NCBI RefSeq assembly: GCF_010509575.1
Contig: NZ_CP048437.1
Coordinates: 1,798,001-1,862,000 of the forward strand
Length of the DNA stretch: 64,000 nt
DNA from: Faecalibacterium duncaniae
GTDB lineage: Bacteria > Bacillota > Clostridia > Oscillospirales > Ruminococcaceae
Direction of reading: 5' to 3'
The position numbers and the translations under genes are program-made. Below the pieces are notes generated by a model that worked only from the letters and a program-made list of their open reading frames with translations, searched no databases and was not told the DNA's origin. Shown here in pieces: positions 45,223 through 54,741 of this stretch (position 1 is the first letter of the stretch; each line of letters begins with the position of its first letter).

Positions 45223-45294
45223 TCAACTGTCCTCTGACCACTAGAGCCAGAGGACATCGTTCATTTTGACTTTATTATTTTACTGCTTCTGGAA

Positions 45295-46530
45295 TCATTT
45301 GTCAAGAGTTTCTACCTTCCGGCGAAGCAGACTCATGGGGGGCAGCTCCGGGGTGGGGATGGTGTACTTTTCCATGGCGTGGGGGGTGGATTCCACGCTC
45401 TCCCCTGCCTCGTTTTTGATCCACTCCGGGTGCAGCGGGATGCTGCGGCCATCCGGGCAGAGCACCTCCAACGTATCCCCAAGGCTCCATTTGCCGCGCT
45501 GCTGGCAGGAGGCAACACCATTCTCCCAGCTTTCCACAGTGCCCACAAACTCCCACTCACGGATATAAGTAGCGCTGTCGGTTGCCTGGCGGGCCTGCTC
45601 GCGGCCAAAGTAGAAGCCCGGGGAGTAGTGCCGGTGGCTGGTACGGGTCAGTTCGGCCAGAACGTCATCGCTCAGCTCAAAGTTATCGTTGAGCGGGTCG
45701 GCCAGATACTGATCCAGAGCCTTACGGTAGGCGGCGGTGACGCTGGCGACATAGTAGAACGTCTTGGCGCGGCCCTCGATCTTCAGGCTGTCCACACCTG
45801 CCTTGCAGATGAGGTCGATGAAGGGAGCAGTGCACAGATCGTTTGCATTGAGGATATAGCTGCCGTTCTCATTTTCGCCGATCTCATACAGCTGGCCCGG
45901 GCGGGTCTCCTCGCTGAGGTAATACTTCCAGCGGCAGGGCTGGACGCACTGGCCCCGGTTTGCATCCCGGCCTGCCATGTAATTGGAGAGCAGGCACCGG
46001 CCCGAAATGCTCATGCACATGGCTCCGTGGACAAACGCCTCGATCTCCAGCTCAGGCGGGGTCTTATCGCGCAGAGTGGCGATATCCTGCAGACTCATCT
46101 CACGGGCCAGCACCACACGCTTTGCACCCATGTTGTAAGCGGCACGCGCAGCGGCCCAGTTGGTGATGCCGGTCTGGGTGGACATGTGGACATCGATCTC
46201 CGGAGCGAACTGCTTACAGGCTTCCAGCACGCCCAGATCGGCCACGATAAAGGCATCCACACCGGCGGTGGCAGCAGCCTTGATGGCTTCGGGCAGGCGG
46301 TCAGCTTCCTCATTGGTGGGCAGCGTATTCATGGTCAGATAGACCTTGCGGCCGCGGGCATGGGCATAGATCACACCCTCAGCCAGCTGCTCCGGCGTAA
46401 AATTGGCAGGTGCCGACCGCATACCGAACTCCGGCAGGCTGCAATATACAGCGTCTGCTCCATAGTTGATGGCATAACGCAGGCGCTCCAAGTCGCCTGC
46501 CGGGGCCAGCAGTTCCGGGATCTGTAACAT
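45295..46530 (-). CDS. trhP: U32 peptidase family tRNA hydroxylation protein (TrhP-like)
   Basis: A 411-residue protein of the U32 family, whose members in E. coli and Bacillus (TrhP, RlhA) hydroxylate uridines in tRNA or rRNA rather than act as proteases. It begins 'PELLAPAGDLERLRYAINYG' and has 'FVHGAMCMSISGRCLLSNYM' and 'NRGQCVQPCRW', the conserved Cys residues expected to hold an iron-sulfur cluster, then 'LKIEGRAKTFYYVA'. The C-terminal ~90 residues are the U32 beta-barrel. Start ATG 46530 follows AGAGGACG; an upstream in-frame start at 46566 has no site. The 140 bp upstream hold only repeat-like sequence. Confidence 0.85.
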   Translation of the reverse strand: MLQIPELLAPAGDLERLRYAINYGADAVYCSLPEFGMRSAPANFTPEQLAEGVIYAHARGRKVYLTMNTLPTNEEADRLPEAIKAAATAGVDAFIVADLGVLEACKQFAPEIDVHMSTQTGITNWAAARAAYNMGAKRVVLAREMSLQDIATLRDKTPPELEIEAFVHGAMCMSISGRCLLSNYMAGRDANRGQCVQPCRWKYYLSEETRPGQLYEIGENENGSYILNANDLCTAPFIDLICKAGVDSLKIEGRAKTFYYVASVTAAYRKALDQYLADPLNDNFELSDDVLAELTRTSHRHYSPGFYFGREQARQATDSATYIREWEFVGTVESWENGVASCQQRGKWSLGDTLEVLCPDGRSIPLHPEWIKNEAGESVESTPHAMEKYTIPTPELPPMSLLRRKVETLDK

Positions 46531-46673
46531 AAAATCGTCCTCTCTTTTTAACACCCTCTCTGTCATCGCTGACGCGATGCCGCCTCACCGGATCGGTTTC
46601 TGCAAACCTGACTCCGGAGCCGCAATTGGTACTCCCCTCGGAAGAGCTTTCAGCATAGCGGACTGAGAGGGAC

Positions 46674-47804
46674 TTACTTCTTCAAACTCTGATTGACTTC
46701 AGCCGCTTTCCGGCAGTTGGCCTGATGTTCAGCATAGGTCTTGGCGTAATAGTAGTGACCGGAAAGATCCGTAACAAAGAAATAGCAGTCCCGGACTTCC
46801 TCATCACACTGAGGTGCCAGAGCAGCCTGGATCGCGGCAAGGCCCGGGTTCGAGATGGGCCCGGCGGGCAGGCCGGTGCAGGTGTAGGTATCGTAGGCAT
46901 TCCGGATGTTCTCGGGGATATCCTCCCAGCCGCCATAATACGGAGCCACCCAGTTCCAGAGGTAGTTATTGTCCTCATCGCTCTGGACATAGCTGGATGT
47001 GTTGCTCTGGAGCTTAGGGTAAGGCGAACCTTCGGCCAGACGGTTGCGGAACACCTGCGCCACATTGGAATCCTGATTGTTGCCCGCTTCTTCCTGCACA
47101 AAAGAGGCCAGTGTGATGACCTCGGGCAGGGTCAGCTCCTGCTTTTCCAGTTCCCTGTACATCTCGTCCGTAAACTGCTTATCGAAGTGTGCATAGAACG
47201 TTGCAACGTAATGATGCACGGTATCGTCCGTCAAAAACTCATAGGTGTCCGGAAAGAGGTAGCCCTCACACTTCATAAAGCGGTCGGGGGCATCGTCCGG
47301 GACATACTGCCAGAAGGTGTACTCGCTGAAATCTCCGGTGTTGGCTTCTTCCAGAAACTCCTCGGCAGTACACAGACCGGCATCCTCCATTTTCTGGGCA
47401 ATTGCAATGGCGGTGGTACCCTCCGGGAAAGTCAGACGCACCGAATCCGCCTTGGCATACGTGGACAGCTCTGCGATCAGGCCATCATAGGAATATCCGC
47501 CGGTTTGCAGCGTAAAATCACCGTACTGCAGTTTTCCGGTGGCACCCTTGTGCCCCACATACCAGCGGAACAGATAGGCCGAACGGATCACTCCAGCCTC
47601 CTTCAGCTCCTTTGCAATGGCAGCAACGCCGCTGCCCTGGGGGATGCTGACGGTCACCTCTGCACCGGGCTTTCCTCCATTGCCGTTGATCTCGTTATAC
47701 GCAAACACGCCTGCCGCACCGGCTGTCAGTACCAGCAGCAACAGCACAGCCAACAGGATCTTCAGCGCACTGCCTTTTTTCTTTTTCTGGTGTTTCTCTG
47801 CCAT
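46674..47804 (-). CDS. mltG: Endolytic murein transglycosylase MltG
   Basis: Cuts nascent glycan strands and so ends peptidoglycan chain growth at the membrane. The protein has a Lys-rich cytoplasmic front, one membrane helix (residues ~14-35), a LysM-like 'VTVSIPQGSGVAAIAKEL' and the YceG catalytic domain with 'LASFVQEEAG' (catalytic Glu), 'FRNRLAEGSPYPKLQSN' and 'NAYDTYTCTGLPAGPISNPG'. Length (376) is normal. ATG 47804 has AGGA 8 nt upstream; GTG 47810 is the alternative. It follows the acetyltransferase-like gene at 13 bp, in one operon with tmk and thyX. Confidence 0.93.
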   Translation of the reverse strand: MAEKHQKKKKGSALKILLAVLLLLVLTAGAAGVFAYNEINGNGGKPGAEVTVSIPQGSGVAAIAKELKEAGVIRSAYLFRWYVGHKGATGKLQYGDFTLQTGGYSYDGLIAELSTYAKADSVRLTFPEGTTAIAIAQKMEDAGLCTAEEFLEEANTGDFSEYTFWQYVPDDAPDRFMKCEGYLFPDTYEFLTDDTVHHYVATFYAHFDKQFTDEMYRELEKQELTLPEVITLASFVQEEAGNNQDSNVAQVFRNRLAEGSPYPKLQSNTSSYVQSDEDNNYLWNWVAPYYGGWEDIPENIRNAYDTYTCTGLPAGPISNPGLAAIQAALAPQCDEEVRDCYFFVTDLSGHYYYAKTYAEHQANCRKAAEVNQSLKK

Positions 47805-47817
47805 ATCCACGTTCCTT

Positions 47818-48630
47818 TCAGTCCATCATCAGGCGCATGTAGCTCTCCGAAACATCAAAAGGTTCTCCTTCAAAGCGGATGAGGCCATACTCCTGCCGGG
47901 TTCCCTCGCCCAGGAACAGATTCTGGGCAGCTCCCACCGTGATGACAGCCTTTTCCACAATGACCTCTTTCTCTCGGGCGGCTTCCATCAGCACCTCGGC
48001 AGCACGGTCATTTTCCGCCATCATCTCCACAAAGTAAAGGGTATCCTCCCTGCGGAAATAGATGCCGTAGCCCTGCTCACTGGATACGATGGTCGCACCA
48101 CGGGAATACAGGTCCCGCAGAACTTCCCCCATCTGCTCCGGCGGCAGCTGAACGGTGTCGGGCCAGTATTTTGCCCGCAGCTCGCAGAGTTTTTTCGCCG
48201 TCACGGAATCGAATTCCGCCTGGCTCCACAGGTTGCGCTCCACCTCCCGGGGCAGGCAGCGCAGGGCAAAGGCCTTTTGGAAGCCTTTATCCTGCAGCAG
48301 CGTTGAGTGTTCCGGGCTGGCGGGCACTGCCACCACAAAGCCTGCGCCCCGCAGTTTCTGCTGGGCGCACAGGGTATCCACCAGGCCCGCAAGGAGCAGG
48401 CTGCCCTGCCCGCACAGACCGAACAGATAGCTGCCCGGGCGGCCCTGCAGGGTCACCGGCACAGCCAGTGCCACAGCCTCAATGTGGTCGTTTTCCTCCG
48501 CAACGTAGACATTCTGCACCCCGGCAAAGCGTTCCACAGCGCCACGGACAAACTCCTCCGTGTCGCCGCGCTGGGCCTGCCACAGGGCCAGCACCTCCGC
48601 CCAATCGGACGGCTGCATCAAACGGTACAT
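47818..48630 (-). CDS. GNAT-like acetyltransferase
   Basis: A 270-residue protein. It starts 'MYRLMQPSDWAEVLALWQAQ', the usual opening of GNAT acetyltransferases, and has 'YVAEENDHIEAVALAV', 'GSLLLAGLVDTLCAQQKLRG' and 'STLLQDKGFQKAF', matching the order of acetyl-CoA-binding strands and the final helix. The C-terminal ~120 residues form a second, GNAT-like half. The acceptor substrate is not known. AAGGAGG lies 11 nt upstream of ATG 48630. Its upstream end touches the end of tmk. Confidence 0.6.
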   Translation of the reverse strand: MYRLMQPSDWAEVLALWQAQRGDTEEFVRGAVERFAGVQNVYVAEENDHIEAVALAVPVTLQGRPGSYLFGLCGQGSLLLAGLVDTLCAQQKLRGAGFVVAVPASPEHSTLLQDKGFQKAFALRCLPREVERNLWSQAEFDSVTAKKLCELRAKYWPDTVQLPPEQMGEVLRDLYSRGATIVSSEQGYGIYFRREDTLYFVEMMAENDRAAEVLMEAAREKEVIVEKAVITVGAAQNLFLGEGTRQEYGLIRFEGEPFDVSESYMRLMMD

Positions 48631-48653
48631 GATATAGGATGCCTCCTTTTGTT

Positions 48654-49322
48654 TCAAATAACAGCGAGAGCAAGAGTTCTGACCTCTTCCTGAATATCCT
48701 CAATGCTCCGCATCTTCTCCCCTGCCGTGCAGTGGACGGTATCCCAGCCGAGGTGAGCGGCGCAGTATTCTGCCGCCCGGCGGCTGCGGGCCAGATATTC
48801 GGTGTCCTTTTCATGGACATCCTTCTTGGTCTCGTCGCCATGGTAGCGGGCAGTCATCAGCCGCTGGCTCACCGCCGGGTCAACCTGCAGATAGATCACC
48901 TTATCCGGTGCAGGCAGGCCCAGCAGGTGGTATTCATAGTCAAAAAGCCACTGCAGGAATGTGTCCCACTGCTCCGGCGGAAGCTTCGAGCACTGATGCA
49001 CAGCATTGGAGGTGGTGTAGCGGTCAGCGATCAAGATGCCGCCTTCCTCGTAGAACTTGCCCCAGTCCGACTTATACCCCGCATAGCGGTCCACCGCATA
49101 AAAACTGGATGCCGCGTAGGCGTTGACATCGTCAGGCTTGTCACCGAACTGCCCGGCCAGATACATCTTGACCAGCGCACTGGAATCACTGTCATAATCC
49201 GGGAAGGTGATCTCCCTTACCAGATGATCCGTCACCGTCAGGTGCTTTGCCAGAAGCTTAGCCTGCGTGCCCTTGCCGCTGCCGTCCAGCCCTTCCAGAA
49301 CGATCAGCTTGCCTTTGCTCAT
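48654..49322 (-). CDS. tmk: Thymidylate kinase
   Basis: Phosphorylates dTMP to dTDP in the cytosol. The P-loop is 'GLDGSGKGTQAK' (residues 11-22), followed by 'VREITFPDYDSDSSALV', 'DRYAGYKSDW' and 'LIADRYTTSNAVHQ' (the DR motif) and a lid region 'RYHGDETKKDVHEKD'. 222 residues, normal. The start overlaps the end of thyX by 4 bp, so the dTMP-making and dTMP-using steps are co-translated. Confidence 0.92.
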   Translation of the reverse strand: MSKGKLIVLEGLDGSGKGTQAKLLAKHLTVTDHLVREITFPDYDSDSSALVKMYLAGQFGDKPDDVNAYAASSFYAVDRYAGYKSDWGKFYEEGGILIADRYTTSNAVHQCSKLPPEQWDTFLQWLFDYEYHLLGLPAPDKVIYLQVDPAVSQRLMTARYHGDETKKDVHEKDTEYLARSRRAAEYCAAHLGWDTVHCTAGEKMRSIEDIQEEVRTLALAVI

Positions 49323-50098
49323 ACACCAGCCTCCTGCTTGATGGCCTCATACTTTGCGCGGACTTCGGCAGTTCTGCCGCAGCACATCTTGCCCTCGGGG
49401 CAGGGGCCGCTGACACAGGCCGGGCCGGCCTTGGCAAAGATATGGGGTGCCACCGGGTAGACCAGCCGGAACATCTCCTCGGCCAGCTGACGGATCTCCC
49501 ACTGAGCGCGGGAGCAGCAGCGCAGATGGAAGAAATTCTGCAGACTGCGGGCGTTCATGGTCACGACCATCTTCGTCTCGCAGGCGTTGGGCAGCACAAA
49601 GCGGGCATCCTCGTTGGCCTGTTTGGAGGCCTTGGCGCGGGCCTGCTTTTCGGGCATCCCCTCCGCCATCAGGCGGGCAGTGTGGCCGTCCTCCAGCTTT
49701 TTTGCAAGGTCCAGGTAGCGCTTCGCATCCTCATCCATGCTCTCAAGAAAGGCTGCCTTTGCCTCAGGGATGGCCTCGATCTCCGGCGGGATGACATAAT
49801 GGAAGTCGTCCAGCCGGACATACCGCTGGCTCTGGACACTGAAGGATGCGATGCGGTGCCGGGTGATCTGAGCCAGCAGGGTGCGGCTCACACCCTCAAT
49901 ACCAAAGGTGAAGCTGGCATGTTCAATGGGGCTGGCATGGCCCAAGTCGCTGAGCATGGTCAGGAACTTGGCCGTTTTCTCCTCAGTCAGGCCGTCCAGC
50001 AGGTCGGTGATATGGGCATCGGAGTAGCAGAGCTTGGCCGCTGCCGCCACCACCTTTTCCGGTTCCGGGGTATGTGCGATCAATCGAACGGTCATCAT
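49319..50098 (-). CDS. thyX: FAD-dependent thymidylate synthase
   Basis: Makes dTMP from dUMP with methylene-tetrahydrofolate and FAD, replacing ThyA. The ThyX signature RHR-x7-S is present as 'RHRIASFSVQSQRYVRL' (Arg80-Ser90), and 'ASPIEHASFTFGIEG' and 'NARSLQNFFHLRCCSRAQWE' are the other conserved parts. 259 residues. Start ATG 50098 (or 50095) is 7 bp after pcrA, with GGAGGAATGAG upstream formed by the end of pcrA. The C-terminal Cys-rich stretch ('CVSGPCPEGKMCCG') occurs in other clostridial ThyX. Confidence 0.95.
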   Translation of the reverse strand: MMTVRLIAHTPEPEKVVAAAAKLCYSDAHITDLLDGLTEEKTAKFLTMLSDLGHASPIEHASFTFGIEGVSRTLLAQITRHRIASFSVQSQRYVRLDDFHYVIPPEIEAIPEAKAAFLESMDEDAKRYLDLAKKLEDGHTARLMAEGMPEKQARAKASKQANEDARFVLPNACETKMVVTMNARSLQNFFHLRCCSRAQWEIRQLAEEMFRLVYPVAPHIFAKAGPACVSGPCPEGKMCCGRTAEVRAKYEAIKQEAGV

Positions 50099-50105
50099 AG
50101 TTTTC

Positions 50106-52754
50106 TCATTCCTCCGTGATTTTCGTCAGCGGCGCAAAATTTGCCATGGTTTTCTTCACGCCGACCTTTTCAAAGTTGATCTCCACGATCTGGTCTCCGG
50201 CAGCGGCCTTGACCGCCAGCACCTTGCCCCGGCCAAAGACCTTGTGCTCCACAATGTCGCCCACCTCGTAATGCTTTGGGCCGGTGGGTGCCGGGCGGGA
50301 AGCTGCCGGGCTCCCCGGAAAGCTCACGGGTTTGGACGCTGCCTTGGGGGCCGCGGGGCGGCCATAGCCCGCGCCAAAGCCGGAGGAGCCGGACGCGCGC
50401 GGGGCGCTGCTTCCGCTGCCAAACCCGGAAGCACTGCTGCCACGGCCTGCATAACCGGAGCCGAAACCGCCGCGCTCAGAGGCATTGTATTCCCGGTTGA
50501 GGTAGCTGCCGCCGGTGCGGCCGCCGAAGCTGCTGGAATTGCGGCCCCAGCCGGACGCGCCGGAGTAACCCGAGGCCCCGCCGGGGACGGTATCACTGTA
50601 ACTGGAACCCCAGCCCATGGAAGAACGGCGCTCCAGCGCCGGGCTGCGGGTCTCTTCTATATACTCAGGCTCGATCTCGCGCAGGAAGCGGCTGGGCTCG
50701 TTGCGCTGGGTGCGGCCGTAGAGCATCCGGGAGACACTGTTGGAGATATACAGCTCCTTCTTGGCGCGGGTGATGCCGACATAGGCCAGACGGCGCTCTT
50801 CCTCCAGATCTGCCTCGGAGTATTTGCTCATCTCGCTGGGGAACACCCCCTCCTCCATGCCAATGAGGAACACATAGGGGAATTCCAGACCCTTTGCAGA
50901 GTGGATGGTCATCAGGACCACCTGGTCAGCGCTCTCGTTGTAGCTGTCAATGTCGCTGATGAGGGCGATATCCTCCAGGTAGCCTTCCAGTGAAGCATCC
51001 TCTCCGTGCTGATCGCAGTAGTTTTTGACGTTGTTGACCAGCTGGCCCAGGTTCTGCAGGCGGTCTGCCGCATCCTCGTGGCCCTTGGCCGCATCGGCTT
51101 CCAGCATGGCCTTGTAGCCGGTCACCTCAATGACATCCTGGGCAAATTCGTCCAGTGTCCTGGTTTCCAGCGATTCCTGCAGTTTTTCGTAGATCTGCCA
51201 GAATTTCAGCAGCGGCATAATGGCACGGCTGAGTTTGGCGTATGCATCCGCGTGGGAGATGACTTCCAGCATACTGATCCCCTGCTGGGCGGCAAGGTCA
51301 GCGATCACATCGACGGTGGTATTGCCGATCTTCCGGGCAGGCTCGTTGATGATGCGGCGCAGGCGCACATCATCCCGGGCGTTCGCCACGATGGACATAT
51401 AGGAGTGGATGTCCTTGACCTCTTTGCGGTCATTGAAGCGCTGGCCGCCCACGATCTTATGGGGAATGCCCGCGCGGGTAAAGTAGCTTTCGATGGGGGC
51501 CGACTGGGCATTCATGCGGTAGAGCACCGCATGGTCCGCCAGATGCCCGCCCTCTTTCAGGTGCTCACCGATGACATCTGCAATGTGCATGGCTTCGTCC
51601 TGCTCATTCTCGGCAGTGTAGACCTGCACCTTGTCGCCCTCGTCATTCCGGGTCCACAGGGTCTTGCCCTTGCGCTCGGTGTTGTGCTGGATGACGCAGT
51701 TGGCAGCATTCAGGATGTTGGAGGTGGAACGGTAATTCTGCTCCAGACGGATGGTCTTGGTGCCGGGGAAGATGCGCTCAAAGTTCAGAATGTTCTCAAT
51801 GGTGGCACCGCGGAAACGGTAGATGCTCTGGTCATCGTCACCGACAACGCAGATGTTCTTTTCCGGGCCGGTGAGCAGGCTGACCAGCCGGAACTGGGCC
51901 ACGCTGGTATCCTGATACTCGTCCACCAGCAGGTAGCGGTACTTGTTCTGGTAGAACTCCCGCACATCCTCGTGCTCTGCCAGCAGCTGCACGGTCTGGT
52001 AGATCAGGTCGTCGAAGTCGAAGGCTCCTGCCTCCCTGAGCTTTTTTTCGTAGGCGGCGTAGACTTTGGCGGCAATGGCTCCCTTGGTGTCCCGGGCCGG
52101 AGTGCGCAGCGCCTCCTCCGGGCTGACCAGCTGGTCCTTCCAGCGGCTCATCTGGTTGATGGCGCTCTTGATCGGGAAGAACTTATCGTCGATGCTCAGT
52201 TCCTTATAGACCGCCTTCATCACGCGCTGGGAGTCATCGGTATCATAGATGGTAAAGCTGCGGGGGTAGCCGATGGATTCTGCCCAGCGGCGCAGGATGC
52301 GCACACAGGCCGAGTGGAAGGTAGAGGCAAACACCTCGTCCCCCTCTTCGCCGCCCAGCATATTGCGCAGGCGCTCTTTCAGCTCCCCTGCCGCCTTGTT
52401 GGTAAAGGTGATGGCCATCACGTTCCAGCTGCGAACAGCGTTCTGCCGCAGCATCCCGTCCAGCCAGGCGGGCGCATCGGTGCCGGTCATAATTGCCGTT
52501 TTCAGAGCCTTGACATCATCCTCGGTCACCTCACGGGGGGTCCAGCTGGAACCGTGGGCCGAGCCAAACCGGATCAGGTTTGCAATGCGGTTGACCAGAA
52601 CAGTGGTCTTGCCGCTGCCTGCACCGGCCAGAATGAGCAGCGGGCCGTCGGTGGTAAATACCGCCTGCCGCTGCATGTCGTTCAGGCGGCCAAACTGCTT
52701 TTCAATATAGGTATCGCGCAGAGCGCAGAATTCCTGTTGGAGACTTGCTGCCAT
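50106..52754 (-). CDS. pcrA: DNA helicase PcrA (UvrD/Rep family)
   Basis: Superfamily 1A 3'-5' helicase for repair and removal of proteins from DNA. It has 'LILAGAGSGKTTVLVNRI' (Walker A, Lys49), 'LLVDEYQDTSVAQ' (~278), 'VVGDDDQSIYRFRGA', 'LMTIHSAKGLEFPYVFLIG' and 'RRLAYVGITRAKKELY'. At about residues 690-830 is a long Gly/Ser/Ala-rich low-complexity linker, then a Tudor-like end 'YEVGDIVEHKVFGRGKVL' that in PcrA binds RNA polymerase. 882 residues, longer than the ~740 usual because of the linker. It is the first gene of the thyX-tmk-mltG run. Confidence 0.95.
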   Translation of the reverse strand: MAASLQQEFCALRDTYIEKQFGRLNDMQRQAVFTTDGPLLILAGAGSGKTTVLVNRIANLIRFGSAHGSSWTPREVTEDDVKALKTAIMTGTDAPAWLDGMLRQNAVRSWNVMAITFTNKAAGELKERLRNMLGGEEGDEVFASTFHSACVRILRRWAESIGYPRSFTIYDTDDSQRVMKAVYKELSIDDKFFPIKSAINQMSRWKDQLVSPEEALRTPARDTKGAIAAKVYAAYEKKLREAGAFDFDDLIYQTVQLLAEHEDVREFYQNKYRYLLVDEYQDTSVAQFRLVSLLTGPEKNICVVGDDDQSIYRFRGATIENILNFERIFPGTKTIRLEQNYRSTSNILNAANCVIQHNTERKGKTLWTRNDEGDKVQVYTAENEQDEAMHIADVIGEHLKEGGHLADHAVLYRMNAQSAPIESYFTRAGIPHKIVGGQRFNDRKEVKDIHSYMSIVANARDDVRLRRIINEPARKIGNTTVDVIADLAAQQGISMLEVISHADAYAKLSRAIMPLLKFWQIYEKLQESLETRTLDEFAQDVIEVTGYKAMLEADAAKGHEDAADRLQNLGQLVNNVKNYCDQHGEDASLEGYLEDIALISDIDSYNESADQVVLMTIHSAKGLEFPYVFLIGMEEGVFPSEMSKYSEADLEEERRLAYVGITRAKKELYISNSVSRMLYGRTQRNEPSRFLREIEPEYIEETRSPALERRSSMGWGSSYSDTVPGGASGYSGASGWGRNSSSFGGRTGGSYLNREYNASERGGFGSGYAGRGSSASGFGSGSSAPRASGSSGFGAGYGRPAAPKAASKPVSFPGSPAASRPAPTGPKHYEVGDIVEHKVFGRGKVLAVKAAAGDQIVEINFEKVGVKKTMANFAPLTKITEE

Positions 52755-52826
52755 TGTTTCACCTGTTCTTCTATAAAATCACTTACTTTATAAGTATATC
52801 ACAATTCAAGAGGGTTGTACATATTT

Positions 52827-52941
52827 ACTCCCTCAGTCACGCTTCGCGTGCCAGCTCCCTCTAGGAGGGAGCCTGATCCCTTGCGGCAAAGAAAAGGCCC
52901 CCTCTCAGAGGGGGCTGTCTGCGTTAGCAGACTGGGGGAGT
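52827..52941. repeat. MITE-like palindromic repeat
   Basis: 115 bp with inverted ends ACTCCCTCAGTC / ACTCCCCCAGTC and internal palindromes (GCTCCCTCTAGGAGGGAGC and GCCCCCTCTCAGAGGGGGC). It has no ORF and lies between pcrA and the gcdB terminator. A related element is at 62435-62544. Confidence 0.7.
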
Positions 52942-52950
52942 AACGCAAAA

Positions 52951-52985
52951 AGCCCGACGGCTTATAAAACCGTCGGGCAAAGCTT
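52951..52985 (-). terminator. Terminator of the gcdB operon
   Basis: GCCCGACGG / CCGTCGGGC stem (9 bp, loop 9) with an A-run on the left, hence a U-run for the minus-strand transcript, 17 bp after gcdB. Confidence 0.9.
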
Positions 52986-52995
52986 TTACGAAAAA

Positions 52996-54204
52996 TCAGC
53001 CGAAGATGTTGATCAGGATACCGGCAGCAACTGCGGAACCGATAACGCCAGCGACGTTGGGGCCCATGGCGTGCATCAGCAGGAAGTTGGAGGGGTTCTC
53101 GCTCTGGCCGACCTTCTGAGAAACACGGGCGGCCATGGGAACAGCGGAAACACCAGCGGAGCCGATCAGGGGGTTGACCTGACCGCCGGTCAGGGCGTAC
53201 ATCACCTTGCCGCACAGAACGCCTGCAGCGGTACCAAAGGAGAAGGCGATCAGACCCAGCACGATGATGAACAGGGTGCGGCTGTTCAGGAAGGTGTTTG
53301 CAGAGGTGGTGCAGCCAACAGACAGAGCCAGGAAAATGGTGATGATGTTCATCAGCTCATTGCCGGCAGTCTTCTGGATACGATCCACAACGCCGGACTC
53401 CTTCATCAGGTTGCCCAGCATCAGCATACCGACCAGAACGGCTGCATCGGGAACGATCAGAGAAACAATGATGGTGACCATGATGGGGAAGATGATCCTC
53501 TCGGTCTTGGACACGGTGCGCAGCTGCTTCATTACGACCGTACGCTCTTTCTTGGTGGTAAGCGCCTTCATAATGGGCGGCTGGATCACGGGCACCAGAG
53601 CCATGTAGCTGTACGCCGCAACGGCAATGCTGCCCAGCAGCTCAGGTGCCAGACGGGAGGTAACGAAGATGGCGGTGGGGCCGTCTGCACCGCCGATGAT
53701 GGCGATTGCAGCGGACTGCTTCTGGGTGAAGTCCACAATGCCGGTAGCAGCCAGCAGACGAGCGCCCATGTAAGTACCAAAGATACCGAACTGAGCGGCA
53801 GCGCCCAGCAGCAGGCTCTTGGGGTTGGAGATCAGGGGGGCGAAGTCGGTCATGGTGCCGATGCCCAGGAAGATCAGCGGAGGGTAAATGCCCAGCTTGA
53901 CACCCATATAAAGCATATCGGCCAGACCGCCGTTGTTCAGGATCTCGACCCACATCGGGTGCTCGAGACCATCACCAACGAAGTACTGCATGTGGATGAT
54001 GCCGCTGCCGGGCAGGTTGGCAAGGATCATGCCGAATGCCATGGGCAGCAGGATCAGAGGCTCAAATTCCTTCACGATGGCCAGGTACAGCAGGAAGCAG
54101 CCCACGCAGATCATAATCGCGTAGAGGTAGCCGCCCGGCTCACCGAACCGTGCGAAGCCGGAACTCTGGAAAATACCGACCAGAGTATCGATAAACTGTG
54201 TCAT
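52996..54204 (-). CDS. gcdB: Sodium-pump decarboxylase beta subunit
   Basis: Integral membrane subunit that couples decarboxylation of a biotin-bound carboxyl group to sodium export (oxaloacetate, glutaconyl-CoA or methylmalonyl-CoA decarboxylase). About ten membrane helices are visible. The conserved 'IIGGADGPTAIFVTSRLAP' carries the essential Asp, and 'GSAGVSAVPMAARVSQKVGQ' is the conserved C-terminal motif. 402 residues. SD AGGAGG precedes ATG 54204. It is followed only by its terminator and preceded at 15 bp by the gamma subunit; the alpha carboxyltransferase and the biotin protein are not in the window, so the substrate cannot be read from the context. Confidence 0.9.
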   Translation of the reverse strand: MTQFIDTLVGIFQSSGFARFGEPGGYLYAIMICVGCFLLYLAIVKEFEPLILLPMAFGMILANLPGSGIIHMQYFVGDGLEHPMWVEILNNGGLADMLYMGVKLGIYPPLIFLGIGTMTDFAPLISNPKSLLLGAAAQFGIFGTYMGARLLAATGIVDFTQKQSAAIAIIGGADGPTAIFVTSRLAPELLGSIAVAAYSYMALVPVIQPPIMKALTTKKERTVVMKQLRTVSKTERIIFPIMVTIIVSLIVPDAAVLVGMLMLGNLMKESGVVDRIQKTAGNELMNIITIFLALSVGCTTSANTFLNSRTLFIIVLGLIAFSFGTAAGVLCGKVMYALTGGQVNPLIGSAGVSAVPMAARVSQKVGQSENPSNFLLMHAMGPNVAGVIGSAVAAGILINIFG

Positions 54205-54219
54205 GTTTTTCCTCCTGTG

Positions 54220-54576
54220 TTAAAAAGGTGCGGTGGTGTCGTTGACACCAGCCTTGCTCCAGCCATTTGCAGCACGGCGCACGGCCTTCAGGGTGTACTT
54301 GCCATTGCCCATGGCGTGGATGGCAGCCATAATTGCGGCAACCACATCGCCGGGAATGCCTTCCTCCACCACAGGGGCGGGAGCAGCCTGCTGTACGGGG
54401 GCAGCGGGCTTTGCGGCAGCCTTGGGAGCAGCAGGCTCCTTGGCTGCCTTCTTCTTGGCGGCCATACCGTCGAAGATCTTGCCTTCCAGCGTGATGATGA
54501 ACATCAGCAGGACGAGGATGGCAAACACCAGCACGATACCGGTAATGGTGATAACCACATCAGAACCCAGATTCAT
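54220..54576 (-). CDS. OadG-family small membrane subunit
   Basis: A 118-residue gamma/delta-type subunit of the sodium-pump decarboxylase. One membrane helix (residues ~8-28) is followed by a basic stretch and an Ala/Pro-rich linker ('AAPKAAAKPAAPVQQAAPAP') and a short helical end 'VVAAIMAAIHAMGNG...YTLKAVRRAANGW', which is typical of the gamma subunit and is thought to join the complex. No biotin attachment motif (MKM) is present. It is co-transcribed with gcdB. GGAGGA lies before the ATG at 54576. Confidence 0.8.
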   Translation of the reverse strand: MNLGSDVVITITGIVLVFAILVLLMFIITLEGKIFDGMAAKKKAAKEPAAPKAAAKPAAPVQQAAPAPVVEEGIPGDVVAAIMAAIHAMGNGKYTLKAVRRAANGWSKAGVNDTTAPF

Positions 54577-54741
54577 GGTCTTCCTCCTAATAATAATTTA
54601 CTCCGCACTCCGGAGCAGGCCCCGGCGCGCAAAAAGCGATTTGACAATATTATACAATATTTCCCGACCCGATTCAACAAGTATGAACAAAATTTTGTTG
54701 CAACTTTTCCAATTTCTTAACGAGCCGGGTCAGGGCCCCGG

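Noticed and set aside
51006..52793. 595-residue open frame on the plus strand opposite pcrA
   Set aside because: Antisense shadow of a GC-rich gene whose own frame has all helicase motifs; no ribosome binding site, low-complexity His/Val/Gly content.
52996..54576. Complete sodium-pump decarboxylase operon
   Set aside because: Only the beta and gamma-type subunits are present; no alpha or biotin-carrier gene lies in the window.
53071..54720. 549-residue frame opposite gcdB and oadG
   Set aside because: His/Gln/Gly-rich translation of the reverse of two membrane-protein genes; not a real protein pattern.
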